In this document: positions 31,527 through 39,851 of the stretch, piece after piece
Layout: each line of letters begins with the position of its first letter
Numbering within the stretch: position 1 is the stretch's first letter
From: JAEUOS01 sp965279115
Lineage (GTDB): Bacteria; Pseudomonadota; Gammaproteobacteria; Burkholderiales; JAEUOS01
Direction of reading: 5' to 3'
Length of the DNA: 64,000 nt
Assembly (NCBI GenBank): GCA_965279115.1
Contig: OZ257137.1
Span: 2,976,001 to 3,040,000 of the forward strand
Position numbers and translations under genes: made by a program
The notes under the pieces: generated by a model
Database searches by the model: none
Seen by the model: the letters and a program-made list of their open reading frames with translations, nothing else
Told to the model about the DNA's origin: nothing

Positions 31527-32777
31527 TCAGGTGTGCGCCTGTCCTTTGCGCGAAAGATCCGGCAGGAACCAGGCCACCAGGCCGATGACCGGCAGGTAGG
31601 AACAAAGCTGGTATACGAAGGTGATGCCGCGCAGGTCGGCGACATGCCCCATCGCCGCCGCACCCAGGCCCCCCAGGCCGAACGCGACGCCGAAGAAAAT
31701 GCCCGACACCAGGCCGATGCGGCCCGGCATCAGCTCATGTGCGTAGACCAGGATGGCGGGAAATGCCGAGGCCATCAATATGCCGATGATGATGGTCAGC
31801 ACCGCCGTCCAGAACAGGTTGGCAAAGGGCAGGGCGAGGGTAAAGGGCAGGGCGCCGAGGATGGAGATCCAGATCATCGGCCGGCGGCCGATGCGGTCGG
31901 TCAGCGCGCCGCCGATCAGGGTGCCGGCGGCAATGGCCGCCATGAAGATGAACAGTTGGACCTGCGCCGCCTGCACCGGGATTTGGAAGCGCTCGATCAG
32001 GTAGAAGGTGAAGTAGGAAGTCAGGCTCGCGCTATAGACGTTCTTCGAGAAAAGCAACAGCATGAGCACGCACATTAAAAACCGCACCTGTGCCTGCGGG
32101 ACCGGTGAAGTCATGGCCGTGGCCGCTGGCGCAGCCGCGTTCACCGGGCGCAGGCGTGCGGCGTACCAGATGCCCACGCGAGTGAGGAGCGCCATGGCCA
32201 GCAACGCGGCCAGCGACACCCAGGCGATCGCGCCCTGCCCGCGCGGCAGCACGATGAAGGCCGCCAGCAAGGGGCCGACCGCGCTGCCGACATTGCCGCC
32301 CACCTGGAACAACGCCTGCGCGACCCCATAGCGCCCGCCCGATGCGACCCGGGCCACGCGTGATGCCTCGGGGTGGAAAACCGCCGAGCCGCTGCCCACC
32401 AGCGCGGCGGCGAACAGCACCGAGGGATAGTCGCCGGCCACTGAAAGCAGGATCAGGCCGATCAGGGTCGACCCCATGCCGATGGCCAGTGAATAGGGGA
32501 GCGGCTTGCGGTCGGTGTAGATGCCCACCGTGGGTTGCAGAAGTGACGCCGTGAGCTGGAAGGCCAGCGTGATCATCCCGACCTGCGCGAAGTCGAGATG
32601 CAACTGGTCCTTCAACATCGGATACAGCGCCGGGATCAGCGACTGCATCAGGTCGTTCAACATGTGGCAGACGCTGAGCGTCACCAGGATGGGAAACACG
32701 GTCGCCTGTACCGCCGTGCGGTTGTCCGCGGCTGGCGCGGTGACAGGGGTATCGGCAGTTGCGGCTTTGGACATCAT
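31527..32777 (-). CDS. MFS transporter (fosmidomycin-resistance-like)
   Basis: 416 aa with about twelve membrane segments. The VCHMLNDLMQSLIPALYPMLK opening, the GIYTDRKPLPYSLAIGMG loop after helix 2 and GGALTDRIGRRPMIWIS after helix 8 match the Fsr-like branch of the major facilitator superfamily. A cytoplasmic central loop separates the halves. In this setting it could export or import an organic acid; resistance is not implied. Confidence 0.87.
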   Translation of the reverse strand: MMSKAATADTPVTAPAADNRTAVQATVFPILVTLSVCHMLNDLMQSLIPALYPMLKDQLHLDFAQVGMITLAFQLTASLLQPTVGIYTDRKPLPYSLAIGMGSTLIGLILLSVAGDYPSVLFAAALVGSGSAVFHPEASRVARVASGGRYGVAQALFQVGGNVGSAVGPLLAAFIVLPRGQGAIAWVSLAALLAMALLTRVGIWYAARLRPVNAAAPAATAMTSPVPQAQVRFLMCVLMLLLFSKNVYSASLTSYFTFYLIERFQIPVQAAQVQLFIFMAAIAAGTLIGGALTDRIGRRPMIWISILGALPFTLALPFANLFWTAVLTIIIGILMASAFPAILVYAHELMPGRIGLVSGIFFGVAFGLGGLGAAAMGHVADLRGITFVYQLCSYLPVIGLVAWFLPDLSRKGQAHT

Positions 32778-32845
32778 CCATCCGGTGACGGGCAAGCCGG
32801 CATTATCCGGCAATCGCGGATGGCGGCCGGTGAAGACCCGGGCGG

Positions 32846-33556
32846 CTATTCCCGGAACGGCGTCCCCTGTGCCGCCAGCCAGTCGGCCCAGCCCGGCATG
32901 CTCGGGTTGTGCGGCCGCACCTTGTAGTACCCGATCATGGGTTTCCAGCGATCGAGGATTTCCTTCAATGCATCCACCGCATCGGGCTGGCCATCCCGCT
33001 TGGGCACGAAGTCGATGCGCAAATCGGTGCGCGCATAGGATTCGGTGTCGTAGACCAGCATGCAGGAGGAACGGTGGCCGCCAAGGTCGCCCCCCTGGTC
33101 GCGCGCGGCGATGGCCACGGCCATCAGGCGCTCTTCGAACAACTGGTCGGCCGACGCCAGCCAGGCTTCGTTCATTGCCGGCACCACGCGGTCGGTGAGC
33201 AGGTAGTTGCCCATCACCACGTAGCCGTCGCCGGTGATCGAACTGCTGTGGGTCTTGCATTGCGCGCCGGTATGCACGGCCACGCGGCCATGCCGGTCGA
33301 CGATGCCGATCTGGCGCCAGGCGAAGTGCTCGTCGCTTTCGGACAGTTCCTTGATCACTTTCTCGGGCGAATAGCCAAGGGTCAGCAATTCGATGGCCAG
33401 GGGGCCCAGGCCGGGGTCGGTGTAGGCCTGGGTGCTGACGGCGCCCACATTGGCGCGGATGAACGGGCAGCGCCCGCCTACCGACAATGGGTTGGTGGCC
33501 TGGGCAATTCCCAGCAGTCCGTTTTTCGGGTCACGTGCGACGATGCAGAAGGTCAT
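32846..33556 (-). CDS. DUF1028 family protein (first of a tandem pair)
   Basis: 236 aa. It begins MTFCIVARDPKNGLLGIAQATNPLSVGGRCPFIRANVGAVSTQAY, the DUF1028 signature, and has the GDGYVVMGNYLL block and QGGDLGGHRSSCMLVYD. The family has an Ntn-hydrolase-like fold and is suspected of peptidase or amidohydrolase activity; no function is established that I can name. A second family member lies immediately upstream. Confidence 0.85.
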   Translation of the reverse strand: MTFCIVARDPKNGLLGIAQATNPLSVGGRCPFIRANVGAVSTQAYTDPGLGPLAIELLTLGYSPEKVIKELSESDEHFAWRQIGIVDRHGRVAVHTGAQCKTHSSSITGDGYVVMGNYLLTDRVVPAMNEAWLASADQLFEERLMAVAIAARDQGGDLGGHRSSCMLVYDTESYARTDLRIDFVPKRDGQPDAVDALKEILDRWKPMIGYYKVRPHNPSMPGWADWLAAQGTPFRE

Positions 33557-33585
33557 GGTTTTGGCTGTCGAGGATTGGCGGGTGG

Positions 33586-34290
33586 TCAGGGGGCATAGGG
33601 ATTGACCGGCAGGCCCATTTTCTCCAGCACGGCCTTTTTCGGCGCCACGGAGGTCGGGTCGAGGGTGCGGGCGATGTAGTAGGGTATCAGCGGCTTGAAC
33701 CAGTCGAAGATCTTGCGCATTTCACCCACCGGCTCGAGCGCCACATCGACGCGCAGGTTGACGATGGGAAAGCTGTGCTTTTCGTATACCACCAGGGCGC
33801 AGGATGTTTGACCTTCTTCCTGCCCGCCGGCATCGCGGCCCGCTTCGACGGCGCGCATCAACCTTTCCTCGAGTTCTTCGGTGGCACTGTCCGCGAACGC
33901 TTCCGTCATCGCCCGGACCACCTGCTCTCCCACCAGCACGTTGCCGGTGACCACATGGTCGGCGGCGACGATTTCGCCCGCCCACGGGCGGGCCTTCGGG
34001 CCGGTGTTGAAGGCGACGTTGCCGTCGAGATCGAGGATGGCGATCTGGCGATAAGCGAAGAACTCGTCGTTCTTGCGCAGATGCTCAAGCACCTGGGCGG
34101 GCGAATGCCCGGATTCCATCAGGCGTTTCGCGCTCTGCAACTGGCGGTAATCGCCGTGCGCCTGCACCGTGAGCACGCCGTGGCCGAACACCACATCCGT
34201 GCAACGCCAGCCGACCGCCGGCGTGCTGGTGGCCTGGCAGAAGCCCGCCTTGCCGGTGCGCCGGCAGTATCCGAGGATGGTGAATGTCAC
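33586..34290 (-). CDS. DUF1028 family protein (second of a tandem pair)
   Basis: 234 aa from a GTG. MTFTILGYCRRTGKAGFCQATSTPAVGWRCTDVVFG aligns with the N-terminus of the neighbouring protein, and HVVTGNVLVGEQVV, GQTSCALVVYEKHSF and PYYIARTLDP match it too, though overall identity looks modest. Two such genes side by side suggest a heteromeric enzyme or two related substrates. It sits nine bases downstream of a Bug gene. Confidence 0.83.
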   Translation of the reverse strand: MTFTILGYCRRTGKAGFCQATSTPAVGWRCTDVVFGHGVLTVQAHGDYRQLQSAKRLMESGHSPAQVLEHLRKNDEFFAYRQIAILDLDGNVAFNTGPKARPWAGEIVAADHVVTGNVLVGEQVVRAMTEAFADSATEELEERLMRAVEAGRDAGGQEEGQTSCALVVYEKHSFPIVNLRVDVALEPVGEMRKIFDWFKPLIPYYIARTLDPTSVAPKKAVLEKMGLPVNPYAP

Positions 34291-34299
34291 GCCGGGTTC

Positions 34300-35274
34300 T
34301 CAATCGAACTTGATGTTGGCGGCCCGCACCACCCGGGCCCACTTTTCCTGGTCGCGCGGCAGAAACGCGTCGAGTTCCTCGGGACTCGAGGGCGCGGGAT
34401 CCATGCCCGCACCCACCAGCCGATCGCGGATTTCCGCGGTATTGAGGACCTGTACGATTTCGCGGTTCAGATACTGGATCACCGGGCGCGGCGTCCTGGC
34501 GGGGACGACGAAGCCATACCAATTGGTGTACTCGTAGCCCGGCAGGCCCGATTCGGCAACCGTCGGTACTTCCGCCAGGTTGCTGGAGCGCTTCACGGTC
34601 GAGACGGCGAGCGCGCGCAGCTTGCCCGAGCGAACCAGGGGCATTGCCGACGGGTCGGAGAAGTAGAAGTCGATCTGCCCGGCCATCAGGGCGGTGAGCC
34701 CGAGTGCGGTGCCGGTGTAGGGCACATGCACGGTATTGATGCCCGCCATCTGGTTGAAAAGCTCGCCCGCCAGATGCTGCGAATTGCCGACCCCGGCCGA
34801 TCCGAAATTCATCGCGCCGGGTTTGGACTTGGCAGTCGCGATCAGGTCGGCCACGGTCTTGTAGGGCGCGCCCGGCGCCACCACCAGGATCGGCGTTTGC
34901 AACACGCCCTGCGTGACACCGGCAAAATCCTTGAGCGGGTCGTAGTTGAGCTTGCGTCCCGAGCCGCCGGCAATGGTCATCGGCGCGGGTGTGGCCAGCA
35001 TGATGGTGTAGCCGTCCGGCGCGGACTTGGCCACATGCTCGGCCCCGACAATGCCGCTGGCGCCAGCGCGATTCTCGACCACCACCGGCTGGCCGATATT
35101 GCTGCTCATCTTCGCGGCCACGATGCGCGCCGAAATGTCCGGGCCGCCGCCCGGCGGAAAGGTCACCACGATCCGGATCGGGCGCGACGGGAAGGCTTCC
35201 TGCGCTGTCGCTGGCATGCCGGCACACAGGGCGGTTGCGATCAGCAAGGCTTTCACGAGGGGGTAGGGCGCCAT
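34300..35274 (-). CDS. Bug/TctC-type tripartite tricarboxylate binding protein
   Basis: 324 aa from the ATG at 35274 with AAGGA upstream. Signal peptide MAPYPLVKALLIATALCAGMPATAQ. Family blocks are FPSRPIRIVVTFPPGGGPDISARI, VVVENRAGASGIVGAEHVAKSAPDGYT and VPYTGTALGLTALMAGQID. It probably heads the minus-strand operon that continues with the DUF1028 pair, the MFS gene, the uronate-dehydrogenase-like gene and the CoA-transferase. Confidence 0.92.
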   Translation of the reverse strand: MAPYPLVKALLIATALCAGMPATAQEAFPSRPIRIVVTFPPGGGPDISARIVAAKMSSNIGQPVVVENRAGASGIVGAEHVAKSAPDGYTIMLATPAPMTIAGGSGRKLNYDPLKDFAGVTQGVLQTPILVVAPGAPYKTVADLIATAKSKPGAMNFGSAGVGNSQHLAGELFNQMAGINTVHVPYTGTALGLTALMAGQIDFYFSDPSAMPLVRSGKLRALAVSTVKRSSNLAEVPTVAESGLPGYEYTNWYGFVVPARTPRPVIQYLNREIVQVLNTAEIRDRLVGAGMDPAPSSPEELDAFLPRDQEKWARVVRAANIKFD

Positions 35275-35592
35275 GAAATGGTCCTTAAGGGGATGAGAAA
35301 TCGGCAAAAGGTGACCTGTCCGGCAAAAATACACTTCGGGCTTGGCATGCAAGCGCACGAATCAACATATCCGAGACCAGGCCGGTTTGGCAAGCGCCAG
35401 TTCATGCAACCGGGCGGCAACATGATGATCCGGCTGCCTTTGGAACACGCGCCTGCCTGAACCTTTCCGCATGCAGGATTCGCGCCCGCGCAGGGTTGAG
35501 GCCGGATTCGTGTCATCCTCGGGCTTGCGGCCTGGATGGCACGTGGTTTGCTGCCTTCCAGCTTCATCCCCTGATCCGAAAGATTGCTTCCC
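35275..35592. other. Divergent intergenic region between two Bug genes
   Basis: 318 bases separate two divergently read Bug genes and must hold both promoters. I find no convincing dyad, no TAAC-N6-GTTA palindrome and no good -35/-10 pair by eye. An open reading frame crosses it but shows no recognisable protein. Confidence 0.6.
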
Positions 35593-36558
35593 ATGAACCG
35601 TGACTATCTGCGCGTTCTCGCGCTCGCCCTGCTGACGTTGCCATTGTGGGCTCACGCGCAGTCCTACCCGAACCGCCCCGTCAAGATGCTGGTGCCGTTT
35701 CCCGCTGGCGGCACGGTCGACTTTTTCGCCCGGGTGGTGGCGCCCAAGCTGGGTGATGCCCTGGGGCAGCCGGTGCAGGTGGAAAACCGCTCCGGTGCCG
35801 GCGGCAATATCGCCGCGGAAGCGGTGGCCAAGTCGCCGCCGGATGGCTACACGGTGCTGATGGGCTCCGAAATCGTCGCCATCAACATCTCGCTCTACAA
35901 GCAACTGGGCTACGACCCGGTCAAGGACCTGGCACCGGTCACGCTGGTGGGTACCGTGCCCAACATCCTGATCGCCAACCTGGCGGTACCGGTCACCTCG
36001 GTGAAGGACCTGATCGCGCTGGCGAAAAAGCCGGGCACGAAGTTGTCTTATGCGTCCACCGGCCATGGCACCTCGAGCCAGCTTTCCTCCGAGCTGTTCA
36101 AATCGATGGCCGGGGTCGACATCCTGCATGTGCCCTACAAGGGCGGCGCCCCGGCGATCGCCGACGTGATCGGCGGCCAGGTCAACATCATGTTCCTGAA
36201 CATGCCCACCGGCATCGGCCAGGTGAAGGCGGGCAAGGTACGCATCCTGGGTGTCACCAGCGCAAAGCGGGTGGCGCAGCTCCCGGACGTGCCCACCATC
36301 GAAGAGGCCGGCTTGAAGGGTTTCGAGACCGCAGCCTGGTCCGGCGTGTATGTGCCGATGGGCACGCCGCGCGACATCATCACCCGCTTGAACACGGAAA
36401 TCGTCAAGATCCTCAGGATGCCCGCGGTACGCGAGCAACTGGCGGGCCAGGGCGCCGAGCCGGTCGGCGATTCACCCGAGGAATTCGCGCAGTTCACGCG
36501 TTCCGAAATCGCCAAGTGGGCGCAGGTGGTCAAGGCCTCCGGCGCCAAGGTTGAATGA
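35593..36558 (+). CDS. Bug/TctC-type tripartite tricarboxylate binding protein
   Basis: 321 aa. Signal peptide MNRDYLRVLALALLTLPLWAHAQ. The mature protein shows YPNRPVKMLVPFPAGGTVDFFARVVAPK, VQVENRSGAGGNIAAEAVAKSPPDGYT and VPYKGGAPAIADVIGGQVN. It is cotranscribed with the Pht5-like gene 22 bases downstream, so its ligand may be that protein's substrate, an aromatic or unsaturated acid. Confidence 0.93.
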   Translation: MNRDYLRVLALALLTLPLWAHAQSYPNRPVKMLVPFPAGGTVDFFARVVAPKLGDALGQPVQVENRSGAGGNIAAEAVAKSPPDGYTVLMGSEIVAINISLYKQLGYDPVKDLAPVTLVGTVPNILIANLAVPVTSVKDLIALAKKPGTKLSYASTGHGTSSQLSSELFKSMAGVDILHVPYKGGAPAIADVIGGQVNIMFLNMPTGIGQVKAGKVRILGVTSAKRVAQLPDVPTIEEAGLKGFETAAWSGVYVPMGTPRDIITRLNTEIVKILRMPAVREQLAGQGAEPVGDSPEEFAQFTRSEIAKWAQVVKASGAKVE

Positions 36559-36580
36559 AGCACAATCCCGAAGAGAGACC

Positions 36581-37546
36581 ATGAATCAAGCCATCAAGAT
36601 CGCCGTCGGCGACTATGACCGCACCAGACCCCTGATCGACGGCAGCGTCAAGGTTGCCGGATTCGACACCGAGGTCAGCTGCGGCGACCTCGAGGAAATA
36701 TTCGCCAAGGCGTTCAAGTCCGCACCCTTCGAGGTGACCGAGCTTTCGTTCAGCAATTTCCTCATCACCAGTGCGCGCGGCACCTGCCCCTATCTTGCGC
36801 TGCCGATCTTCCCGTCGCGCTCGTTCCGCCATTCCGCGATCTACATCCGCGCCGATCGCGGCATCAGCTCGCCGGTGGACCTTAGGGCCAAGTGCATCGG
36901 CACGCGCGAATACTCCAACACCGCCACCTTGGTGGCGCGCGGCATGCTGATGGACGAGTACGGCTTCGACCCTTCGCAAAGCCGGTGGGTGGTGGGCGAC
37001 GTGGACCATCTCGAGCGCGACACCATCGAAGGCGGCAACTGGCCGAAAACCGGCGTGGAGATTCGCGGCGTGGCCGGCACGACACTGTCGTCCATGCTGG
37101 ATGCGGGTGAACTCGACGCGCTGATCGCCTATTCGCCCCCGGCGTGCTTCGGCCGCAATCCGGCAGTGGTGCGACTGTTTCCCGACTGGCGCACGGCCGA
37201 GCAGGACTACTACCGGCGCACGCGGCGCTTTCCGCTCATGCACATCATGGCGATCCGGCGCGACGTGCTGGAAAGCCGCCCGGCCCTGCCGGGCGCGCTC
37301 ATGCAGGCCTTCGAGGCGGCCAAACAGGATGCCCAGGCAAGGCTTGCCACCCACCAGGCGCTGCCCGTCATGCTGCCCTGGATGACGGCTGAAGCGGAGG
37401 CCACCCAGGCGGTAATGGGTGCGGACTTCTGGCCCTACGGGATCGAGGCCAACGGCGACATCATCGAGACGCAAATCCGCTGGTCGCACCAGCAGGGGCT
37501 GATTCCGCGCCGGCTTGCGATCGAGGAACTTTTCGTAACGGCTTAG
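36581..37546 (+). CDS. 4,5-dihydroxyphthalate decarboxylase (Pht5)-like protein
   Basis: 321 aa from the ATG at 36581 with GAAGAGAG upstream. A periplasmic-binding-protein fold without a signal peptide: AVGDYDRTRPLIDGSVKVAGFDTEV, FEVTELSFSNFLIT, PIFPSRSFRHSAIYIRAD and KCIGTREYSNTATLVARGML. This is the pattern of the Pht5 family, cytoplasmic decarboxylases of dihydroxyphthalate. It may act on phthalate-like acids, but the family contains many uncharacterised members, so decarboxylation is a hypothesis. Confidence 0.8.
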   Translation: MNQAIKIAVGDYDRTRPLIDGSVKVAGFDTEVSCGDLEEIFAKAFKSAPFEVTELSFSNFLITSARGTCPYLALPIFPSRSFRHSAIYIRADRGISSPVDLRAKCIGTREYSNTATLVARGMLMDEYGFDPSQSRWVVGDVDHLERDTIEGGNWPKTGVEIRGVAGTTLSSMLDAGELDALIAYSPPACFGRNPAVVRLFPDWRTAEQDYYRRTRRFPLMHIMAIRRDVLESRPALPGALMQAFEAAKQDAQARLATHQALPVMLPWMTAEAEATQAVMGADFWPYGIEANGDIIETQIRWSHQQGLIPRRLAIEELFVTA

Positions 37547-37558
37547 GCGCGCCGGCAA

Positions 37559-38059
37559 TCACGCGCGTTTGAGCAGCGCGGCCCTCTTCGCGGCAGGCTG
37601 CTTCTTTGCCGTCGGCCGGTGCACCAGCACCGGGATATGGCAATGGGTCAGCACCTTGTGCGTGACGCTGCCCAGCAACAACTGGCCGAGGCCGCCGCGC
37701 CCGTGCGATCCCATGACGATGAGGTCGCACTTCTGCGCCTTGGCGGTGTCCACGATGGCCTGGTCGGGCAGCTTGGCGGACACCACCAGCTGGCTCCATT
37801 TGACGCCTGCCTTCGCGGCCGCTTGGGCCACCGCCTGCAGGTGCTTGTCTGCGATGCTCTTGACGTCGGCTTCGTATTCCTTCTTGCTCGGGTAGGCGAC
37901 CGGAATGTCGCCGGGAAAAGTGAAGATGATCTGGTACGGATCCGTGACGAACATGCCGATCGCCTGCGCGCCTTCGGAGGCGGCCAGCGTCACACCGTCG
38001 AGCGCGGCCGCATGTGCGATGTCGGAACCATCAATCGGGAGGAGGATTTTCTTGTACAT
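37559..38059 (-). CDS. Universal stress protein (UspA family)
   Basis: 166 aa with an AAGGAAA ribosome site. Starts MYKKILLPIDGSDIAHAAAL and carries the ATP-binding motif GSHGRGGLGQLLLGSVTHKVL (G-x2-G-x9-G-S/T). A basic tail (TAKKQPAAKRAALLKRA) extends beyond the usual C-terminus. It sits between catabolic genes with no obvious functional link; 107 nt separate it from the SDR gene upstream. Confidence 0.93.
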   Translation of the reverse strand: MYKKILLPIDGSDIAHAAALDGVTLAASEGAQAIGMFVTDPYQIIFTFPGDIPVAYPSKKEYEADVKSIADKHLQAVAQAAAKAGVKWSQLVVSAKLPDQAIVDTAKAQKCDLIVMGSHGRGGLGQLLLGSVTHKVLTHCHIPVLVHRPTAKKQPAAKRAALLKRA

Positions 38060-38166
38060 GGCGTTTCCTTTGCGCAGTGCGCGATTGATCCATATCCCGA
38101 CTTTAGTCGGCCGTCCCCGCGCCGGCTTTGATCAAGCGCAAAAAATCCGCAGGAGGGCCGGGAAGC

Positions 38167-38868
38167 TTACCGGCGCAGCGTCGCCCCGCCGCAAATCGCA
38201 ACATCCTGCCCGGTGATCGCCGCCGCCTCATCTGACAGCAGGTAGGCCACCAGGGCCGCCACCTCGCGCGGTTCGATGAAGCGCCCGATCGGCGGCATGC
38301 GCGGGCTGGTGCCGGCGCGCGCGGGGTCCTGCAGCATCGGTGTCAGGGTGGCGGCGGGCGAGACCACGTTCACTGTGACGCCGTCTGTCACCACCTCGGC
38401 GGCCCAACTGCGCGCCAGCGCCACCAGCGCGGCCTTGCAGGCGGCGTACTGGCTGCGCCCGGCCATGCCTGTGGAGGAGCGGCTGCCGATCAGCACCACC
38501 CGCCCGGTGCCTGCAACCTGCATGACGGGAATCACGCTATTGGCCAGGCGGGTGCAGGCGTCCACGTGCAGTTGCCACAACATTTGGCCGTCCTCGTCCT
38601 TGAGTGACCCAAGCGGGGACAGGCGCGTGACACCGGCACAGTGCACGAAGGCGCCGGGGCTGCCGCCGGCGACGAGTTGCGAGATCAAGGCCCGGGTGGC
38701 GTCGGCCTGCGTCAGGTCGATGCTGTGCGAATTGAATCCGGGTGTATCGATGCTGGCGGGCGCAACATCGAGCCCATGCACCTGCCAGCCATCGGCAAGC
38801 AGCCGCTCGGCGATTGCCCGGCCTATGCCCGACGAACTGCCGGTGACGATGGCGGTTCGCGCGGGCAT
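38167..38868 (-). CDS. Short-chain dehydrogenase/reductase
   Basis: 233 aa from the ATG at 38868. TGSSSGIGRAIAERLL at the N-terminus binds NAD(P); HCAGVT stands for NNAG, VVLIGSRSS carries the Ser and YAACKAALV is YxxxK. It begins two bases after a Bug gene on the same strand and is the last gene of the long minus-strand operon. Substrate unknown. Confidence 0.9.
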   Translation of the reverse strand: MPARTAIVTGSSSGIGRAIAERLLADGWQVHGLDVAPASIDTPGFNSHSIDLTQADATRALISQLVAGGSPGAFVHCAGVTRLSPLGSLKDEDGQMLWQLHVDACTRLANSVIPVMQVAGTGRVVLIGSRSSTGMAGRSQYAACKAALVALARSWAAEVVTDGVTVNVVSPAATLTPMLQDPARAGTSPRMPPIGRFIEPREVAALVAYLLSDEAAAITGQDVAICGGATLRR

Positions 38869-38870
38869 GG

Positions 38871-39830
38871 CTACTCGACCTTGATCTTCGCGTCCGCGAT
38901 CAGTTTCGCCATGTCGTTGATGTAGTCCTGCTGGAACTTGCCGAATTCGGCCACGCTGCCGCCGCCCAGCAAAATGCCCTGCGAGAGCAGGCGTTCCTTC
39001 ATCTCGCCGGCGAGCGCCTTGTTGGTTTCGGCGTTCAGGCGTTGCGTGATTTCGGCAGGCAGCTTCGCCGGGCCCCACAGGCCGTACCAGCTGGTGAACT
39101 CGTACCCGGCCAGGGTCTCCGCGACGGTCGGCACGTCGGGCAAGGTTGGCAGGCGGGTGGAGGAGGTGACGGCAAGGATGCGCAGGTTGCCGGCCTTGTG
39201 GTGCTGCACCGCGCCCAGCACCGGGTCGACAAAGCCGGTGATCTGCCCGCCGATCAGGTCCTGGTAGGCCGGCGTGGAGCCCTTGTAGGGCACGATGGTG
39301 TAGTCCCCGCCGCCGCCGCGTTTCAGGAGTTCAGTCGCCAGGTGGCCGGCGGAGGACACCGAGCCGATGGCGAAGGTGAGCTTGCCGGGATTCGCTTTTG
39401 CGTAGGCGAACATTTCCCGCAGGTCCTTGACCGGCAGGTTCTTGTTCACCGATACCGACAACGGCGCCTTGGCCACCAGCGCGATCGCCGTGAAGTCGTT
39501 GGCGATGTTGTAGGGTGGCGTGGCCATGACGATCGGGCCGGTCACGAAGGTGGAGGCGTTGAATAGCAGGGTGTAGCCGTCGTTGGCGGACTTGGTCACC
39601 GCCGTCGCCCCGATCGAGCCGTTGCCGCCGGCGCGGTTCTCCACCACGAACTGCTGGCCCAGCGCATCCCCCAGCTTTTGGGCAAGCATGCGGCCGACGA
39701 TGTCCAGCGTGCCGCCGGGCGGGAAGGGGATGATCACCTTGACCGGCCGGTTCGGATAGCTCTGGGCGGCAACGCCGGTCGCCAGCGTGAGTGTCGAGAT
39801 TGCCAGCAGGTTTCTGAGGAAGCGTTTCAT
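38871..39830 (-). CDS. Bug/TctC-type tripartite tricarboxylate binding protein
   Basis: 319 aa. Signal peptide MKRFLRNLLAISTLTLATGVAAQS. Family blocks are YPNRPVKVIIPFPPGGTLDIVGRMLAQK, FVVENRAGGNGSIGATAVTKSANDGYT and VPYKGSTPAYQDLIGGQIT. It is embedded between the DUF993 and SDR genes, suggesting uptake of the acid processed by this operon in addition to the NitT-type importer encoded further upstream. Confidence 0.92.
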   Translation of the reverse strand: MKRFLRNLLAISTLTLATGVAAQSYPNRPVKVIIPFPPGGTLDIVGRMLAQKLGDALGQQFVVENRAGGNGSIGATAVTKSANDGYTLLFNASTFVTGPIVMATPPYNIANDFTAIALVAKAPLSVSVNKNLPVKDLREMFAYAKANPGKLTFAIGSVSSAGHLATELLKRGGGGDYTIVPYKGSTPAYQDLIGGQITGFVDPVLGAVQHHKAGNLRILAVTSSTRLPTLPDVPTVAETLAGYEFTSWYGLWGPAKLPAEITQRLNAETNKALAGEMKERLLSQGILLGGGSVAEFGKFQQDYINDMAKLIADAKIKVE

Positions 39831-39851
39831 CGCGGGTGCTCCTTGCGTTGA

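Noticed and set aside
31527..32777. Fosmidomycin resistance determinant
   Set aside because: Similarity is to the transporter branch only; the catabolic context gives no support for a resistance role.
31527..33260. 577-codon frame extending the MFS gene upstream
   Set aside because: Residues before MMSKAATAD are Arg/Gly-rich and antisense-like to DUF1028; family similarity begins only near 32777.
33487..35460. Long plus-strand open frame (657 codons)
   Set aside because: It runs antisense to the DUF1028 pair and a Bug gene, has no recognisable domain and shows the Arg/Gly/His-rich composition of shadow frames in GC-rich DNA.
36581..37546. Periplasmic binding protein
   Set aside because: The fold is binding-protein-like, but there is no signal peptide and the sequence pattern is that of the Pht5 decarboxylase-like family.
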